From positions 1 to 6,614 of the forward strand of contig JAWPNA010000045.1 of the NCBI GenBank assembly GCA_045402695.1: 6,614 bases of DNA, read 5' to 3'. The position numbers and the translations under genes are program-made. The stretch is from JAWPNA01 sp045402695 (GTDB lineage: Bacteria; Acidobacteriota; Polarisedimenticolia; JACPZX01; DASXTC01). Every line of letters starts with the position of its first letter. Position 1 is the first letter of the stretch. Positions 4,918 through 6,614 of this stretch are shown piece by piece. The notes beneath the pieces were generated by a model. It was not told where the DNA came from and ran no database searches. It saw only the letters and a list, made by a program, of their open reading frames with translations.

Positions 4918-5550
4918 TTACCGGGCACCCTTGGTACCAACCGACGCAACGAACTCGCCAAGTTTCTTAGCCACCCCAAACGCTTTCCCTATCTGGCCGT
5001 TCGCAAGGGCGGCCTTGCGCAATCGTGCAATTTGTGTAACCGTCAGCTCTGGGACGCGCTCGACAAGCTCGATATTCCTGCGCGCGTCGAGATAGCTGGG
5101 AGATGATTCGAAGCTTGCCACAATGGCCTCGGCCATCGCTGTTCGCGTTAGTTCATGTGTGACGAGGGTGTTGAAGATCTCCTCTGCCAGCTGCGCGGAA
5201 TTCTTGCCGCTGCCGTTTAGAGCCTGAACCTTGGCGATGAAACCATATGGGTTGAGACCCAGGTTGACGGGGAGGATCAGCACGTTCCTAACCATGCAAG
5301 CTCCGACCTCCTGGTCGGTCCAGTTCGACTCGTGGAAGTCTGGCGTCAGGAGAGCTGCCAACGCGTCCGCGCTTCGGAGTGCCGCTTCGATGACATCCTG
5401 CCATTCCTGACTTGGTTCAATATCGTCGTGTGCGACGAATGCAGATATAGCGCGGATCGAGAGCTCATCGCGGATGGTTGCAGCAAAGCCCTTGTGTGCC
5501 GCGACGTGGCTGAAGAAGAGTTTGAACTGCGGAGAATGCCAGATACTCAC
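4918..5550 (-). CDS. TIR-domain protein, putative NADase effector
   Basis: The 210-residue protein begins with a TIR domain of the TIR_2 type at about residues 9-110. The first strand is KLFFSHVAAHK (BB-loop region follows at FVAHDDIEPSQEW). A helix EWQDVIEAALRSADALAALLTPDF comes next, then SNWTDQEVG at 75-83. Glu81 occupies the place of the catalytic glutamate of NAD-cleaving TIR domains. A helical region of about 90 residues (120-210) follows and matches no domain I can name; it could be a sensor or oligomerisation module. There is no signal peptide or membrane segment. The start is GTG, chosen because AGGAG lies seven bases upstream and the first strand begins a few residues later. It stands alone between attC-like sequences, without a recognisable Thoeris ThsA or other partner. 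Bacterial TIR proteins often act in anti-phage abortive defence; that role is inferred here. Confidence 0.85.
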   Translation of the reverse strand: MSIWHSPQFKLFFSHVAAHKGFAATIRDELSIRAISAFVAHDDIEPSQEWQDVIEAALRSADALAALLTPDFHESNWTDQEVGACMVRNVLILPVNLGLNPYGFIAKVQALNGSGKNSAQLAEEIFNTLVTHELTRTAMAEAIVASFESSPSYLDARRNIELVERVPELTVTQIARLRKAALANGQIGKAFGVAKKLGEFVASVGTKGAR

Positions 5551-5555
5551 CGGGG

Positions 5556-5562
5556 CTCTCCT
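5556..5562 (-). promoter_or_regulatory. Ribosome binding site of the TIR gene (GTG start)
   Basis: A minus-strand AGGAGAG precedes the GTG at 5550, with AGGAG ending seven bases from it. This decides the non-ATG start. Confidence 0.65.
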
Positions 5563-5583
5563 GCTCCTGGTGTCAGGCTACAG

Positions 5584-5610
5584 ATCGGCCCCTTTACCCC
5601 GCCGGCCGAT
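5584..5610. repeat. Inverted repeat upstream of the TIR gene
   Basis: ATCGGCC (5584-5590) and GGCCGAT (5604-5610) form a perfect 7-bp stem around a 13-base loop. It ends about 34 bases before the TIR GTG. It may be the inner arm of a degenerate attC, or a leader hairpin. Confidence 0.5.
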
Positions 5611-5640
5611 TCGCTGACCGCCCGGGCAGTGTATCACGGT
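5603..5640 (-). repeat. 38-nt direct repeat, copy 1 (before the TIR gene)
   Basis: On the minus strand this begins with ACCGTGATACACTG, identical over 14 bases to copy 2 at 6345-6382. It continues with GGTCAGC and other shared bases, about 30 of 38 matching overall by eye. Both copies stand upstream of cassette genes (TIR here, TA there), followed by a TAGCC box about 20-30 bases further on. Possible roles are part of an attC or a shared promoter/regulatory element; TACACT in the 14-mer is a fair -10 box, but I see no well-spaced -35. Confidence 0.5.
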
Positions 5641-5686
5641 CAAGACACGTTGCCTCGTAAGCGCAAGTCCGTTCTTTGCGGAGATT

Positions 5687-5749
5687 CCGTCCGGGCGGGC
5701 GAGCGAGTATGCGGACGAAGTCCGCGCCGAGCCTGCCGCCCGCCGACGG
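5687..5749. repeat. 63-bp imperfect hairpin behind the toxin gene
   Basis: The arms CCGTC...GCGGAC (5687-5716) and GTCCGC...GACGG (5720-5749) are complementary over most of their length, with a three-base GAA loop and a few mismatches. It begins 18 bases after the toxin stop on the minus strand. It could terminate TA transcription, although there is no U-tract, or be a REP-like or attC-derived palindrome. Confidence 0.6.
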
Positions 5750-5766
5750 GTGCAGCGTGTAGCCGC

Positions 5767-6039
5767 TCATTTGGTCCTCGATAGGAGATGGTCGTAGTCT
5801 GCATGCGATCCGATCCAGAACCACACCATCGTCTCACCTTCTCTCGTTCCCAGGGCCCGATAACCGAGACCCACGCGGACTGAAAAGATAGGCCGACTAA
5901 CGTGAACCTGCTTGAACTGAAGACTGGGATGGTTCGGGTCACGCTGGAACCTCTGGTACGCGGCTCGCGCCCGACGCTGGACTGGCAGAGGAAGATCTTG
6001 GAAAGCGCGACGGAAGCGCTCCGTCGTGTGCGACGTCAC
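5767..6039 (-). CDS. RelE/ParE-superfamily toxin
   Basis: The 90-residue product matches the compact RelE/ParE/HigB fold. An N-terminal helical pair carries FQDLPLPVQRRARAAYQRF (13-31). PNHPSLQFKQV follows (35-45), then FSVRVGLGYRALG (52-64) on the central strands and MVWFWIGSHADYDHLL (71-86) at the end. Conserved basic residues (Arg55, Arg61) and the WFWIGSHADYD motif are typical of this group. RelE-type toxins cleave mRNA on the ribosome and ParE-type poison gyrase; I cannot choose, though this motif set is common in the RelE-like branch. It starts with GTG overlapping the antitoxin TGA (GTGA at 6039-6036), so translation is coupled and the antitoxin is made first. Length and motifs are intact, so it is likely functional. 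Confidence 0.85.
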   Translation of the reverse strand: MTSHTTERFRRAFQDLPLPVQRRARAAYQRFQRDPNHPSLQFKQVHVSRPIFSVRVGLGYRALGTREGETMVWFWIGSHADYDHLLSRTK

Positions 6040-6248
6040 TTCTTCTTCACTTCGAGGGGTTGCGTCCGGGCGGAACGAAATTCGTCAAGCGCCTCGTCGG
6101 CCAGCTTACCAAGAACGTCTTGAGAGTCGCTCAGGGAACGCTCCCACCTTGCATCAAGTTCCGCCCGGATAGCTGCTGCAAGGGAGTTCTGTGCCGCTTC
6201 TGGAAGCTTGGAAGCCTCCTTGAACGCTTCTTCCAAGGCCCTCGTCAT
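6036..6248 (-). CDS. Antitoxin of a RelE/ParE-type pair
   Basis: This 70-residue, strongly helical, charged protein immediately precedes the toxin gene and overlaps it by four bases. Its sequence (ALEEAFKEASKLPEAAQNSLAAAIRAEL, then a segment with LADEALDEFRSART near 49-62) follows the pattern of small antitoxins paired with RelE-like toxins. The acidic helix with ALDEFR would wrap the toxin. I see no clear helix-turn-helix or ribbon-helix-helix DNA-binding domain, so autoregulation may be weak or use another means. GGGAGGT lies five bases before the ATG, and a well-formed promoter lies just upstream, inside the cassette. Confidence 0.82.
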   Translation of the reverse strand: MTRALEEAFKEASKLPEAAQNSLAAAIRAELDARWERSLSDSQDVLGKLADEALDEFRSARTQPLEVKKK

Positions 6249-6253
6249 GCACT

Positions 6254-6260
6254 ACCTCCC
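6254..6260 (-). promoter_or_regulatory. Ribosome binding site of the antitoxin gene
   Basis: A minus-strand GGGAGGT lies five bases before the ATG at 6248, which favours strong antitoxin translation. Confidence 0.75.
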
Positions 6261-6271
6261 TAGATGCCGAG

Positions 6272-6300
6272 ATCATACGCGCAACGAGAGCAACCGTCCA
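6272..6300 (-). promoter_or_regulatory. Sigma70-type promoter of the toxin-antitoxin pair
   Basis: On the minus strand TGGACG (6300-6295) and TATGAT (6277-6272) are separated by 17 bases. They match TTGACA and TATAAT at four and five of six positions. Transcription would start near 6265, giving a leader of about 17 bases that contains the ribosome site. A private promoter is usual for toxin-antitoxin cassettes, which must be expressed far from the integron promoter. Confidence 0.6.
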
Positions 6301-6313
6301 CTGCAGGAGATGT

Positions 6314-6320
6314 GGCTAAC
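6314..6320 (-). other. Candidate attC closing box (GTTAGCC) before the TA pair
   Basis: This minus-strand GTTAGCC is identical to the box at 4620-4614. It lies upstream of the TA promoter, with the 38-nt repeat about 25 bases further back. Together, 6314-6382 (69 bp) could be a degenerate attC of the preceding cassette. The opening box would be GATACAC in the repeat, a poor match. Inner pairing is partial only. Confidence 0.3.
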
Positions 6321-6344
6321 TACGAACCGACCGGTCTATCGTCT

Positions 6345-6382
6345 CGGGCTATATGCTGACCACGCGATCAGTGTATCACGGT
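6345..6382 (-). repeat. 38-nt direct repeat, copy 2 (before the TA pair)
   Basis: This is the second copy of the element at 5603-5640, with 14 identical bases at its minus-strand start and a looser remainder. The two copies bracket the TA pair and are 742 bp apart. Confidence 0.5.
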
Positions 6383-6614
6383 AAGGGCCTGATACCACGA
6401 GAGTGCAACTCTGTTCATCCCTGCAATTCCGCCGGGGCCAGGGGAATTGATCACGTCGATACGCAAGTCGTGTAAGGTGGCTCGGTAAGGGCGCCGTCTG
6501 CCCGCGTGACTCCCCAGCCCACAACAAGATTGGTCGCTCTCGGGGCTGAAGGATGTCTGCGGAGATCAGCCAGCGGGGCGGTCGCAGAACGCAGCGGAAG
6601 TGCTCGCGATGCGT
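6383..6614. other. Right-edge stretch with no convincing gene
   Basis: No frame here gives a protein I can support. Minus-strand frames are open in pieces. One ends in LSWYQALTVIH with its TGA inside the 38-nt repeat. Another reads RATNLVVGWGVTRADG further right and stops near 6456. Together these could be a decayed or frameshifted gene entering from the right. A third minus frame open from the edge to about 6337 is Arg/Pro-rich and passes through the repeat, so it is doubtful. The decamer CGGTAAGGGC occurs twice (near 6379 and 6483). The last 60 bases contain a plus-strand ATG at 6553 with an open frame to the edge but no well-placed ribosome site. Confidence 0.35.

Larger units (their letters stand above)
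5576..5764 (-). other. Inter-cassette region with terminal inverted boxes (possible degenerate attC)
   Basis: This 189-bp gap lies between the toxin stop (5767) and the TIR start. It is bounded on the minus strand by GGCTACA (5764-5758) and TGTAGCC (5582-5576), an exact 7-bp inverted pair that resembles the GGCTAAC/GTTAGCC boxes seen elsewhere with one base missing on each side. It would be long for a single attC. It contains two separate hairpins and the 38-nt repeat listed separately. It may be one enlarged site, two overlapping degenerate sites, or a site disrupted by another palindromic element. I see no gene in it. Confidence 0.3.
2172..6320 (-). mobile_element. Putative integron gene-cassette array (no integrase in window)
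   Basis: All genes in this span read on the minus strand. They are mostly single- or two-gene units with short leaders, separated by attC-like palindromes at 2172-2264, 3267-3359, 3885-3976 and 4806-4896, plus weaker candidates at 4614, 5576-5764 and 6314-6382. Proposed cassettes are membrane protein plus zincin, the 165-residue unknown, the lipoprotein, a gene-less unit, TIR, and the TA pair. Unrelated functions, a TA pair with its own promoter, many unknown proteins and base composition lower than the neighbouring rlmI gene all fit a sedentary integron or a cluster of attC sites lacking an integrase. The polarity predicts attI and intI to the right of 6614. Confidence 0.55.

Noticed and set aside
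4820..4918. Small frame of 32 codons starting in TAATG at the TIR stop
   Set aside because: It lies almost wholly inside attC-like site D and has no ribosome site of its own beyond coupling; more likely part of the site.
4918..6248. TIR plus TA pair as one defence operon
   Set aside because: A gap of more than 200 bp with palindromes and its own repeat separates them, and each has its own start signals; separate cassettes are more likely.
6336..6527. Minus-strand frame of 63 codons near the right edge
   Set aside because: The translation is Arg/Pro-rich, has no ribosome site, and passes through the 38-nt repeat.
1..6614. CRISPR array, tRNA or rRNA genes, insertion sequence
   Set aside because: I found no regularly spaced repeats, no cloverleaf-like sequence and no transposase-like frame.

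Overview
The window looks like chromosomal DNA of a high-GC Gram-negative bacterium. It has an RlmI-type 23S rRNA methyltransferase, a secreted zincin and a putative lipoprotein. Phylum cannot be fixed from the sequence; soil or groundwater lineages are a guess only.

Layout. Positions 1-228 hold no gene I can support. A complete plus-strand rRNA methyltransferase (rlmI-like) occupies 229-1455. Everything after it reads on the minus strand, towards rlmI. In minus-strand order from the right edge: an antitoxin/toxin pair (6248-5767), a TIR-domain protein (5550-4918), a stretch with no convincing gene (about 4811-4620), a putative lipoprotein resembling DUF4823 (4580-4023), an unknown 165-residue protein (3861-3364), a translationally coupled pair made of a membrane protein and a zincin-like protein (3223-2268), and a secreted matrixin-like protein (2111-1452) whose stop overlaps that of rlmI.

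Main reading. The gaps between these minus-strand genes are not ordinary spacers. Four of them (2172-2264, 3267-3359, 3885-3976, 4806-4896) are 91-93 bp imperfect palindromes lying just behind a stop codon. Each ends in a GTTRRRY-like box with a complementary or near-complementary RYYYAAC-like box at the other end, and has a second inner pair of complementary boxes. That is the architecture of integron attC recombination sites. The genes would then be integron cassettes in one orientation, in the order TA, TIR, gene-less cassette, lipoprotein, 165-aa unknown, membrane protein plus zincin. Further half-sites or degenerate sites are proposed near 4614-4620, 5576-5764 and 6314-6382. No integrase gene is in the window; if one exists it should lie beyond 6614, otherwise this is a cluster of attC sites without an integrase. 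rlmI, and probably the matrixin gene, form the chromosomal side of the boundary.

Biology. The cassettes are independent units rather than a pathway. The TA pair carries its own good promoter, as is usual for TA cassettes in large integrons, and could stabilise the array. The TIR protein is a candidate NAD-consuming anti-phage effector. The membrane-protein/zincin cassette and the 165-aa cassette have no function I can name. Both zincin-like proteins in the window have lost the second histidine of HExxH (to Gln in one, to Cys in the other). No homology search or folding program was run; family calls rest on motifs seen in the translated sequence.
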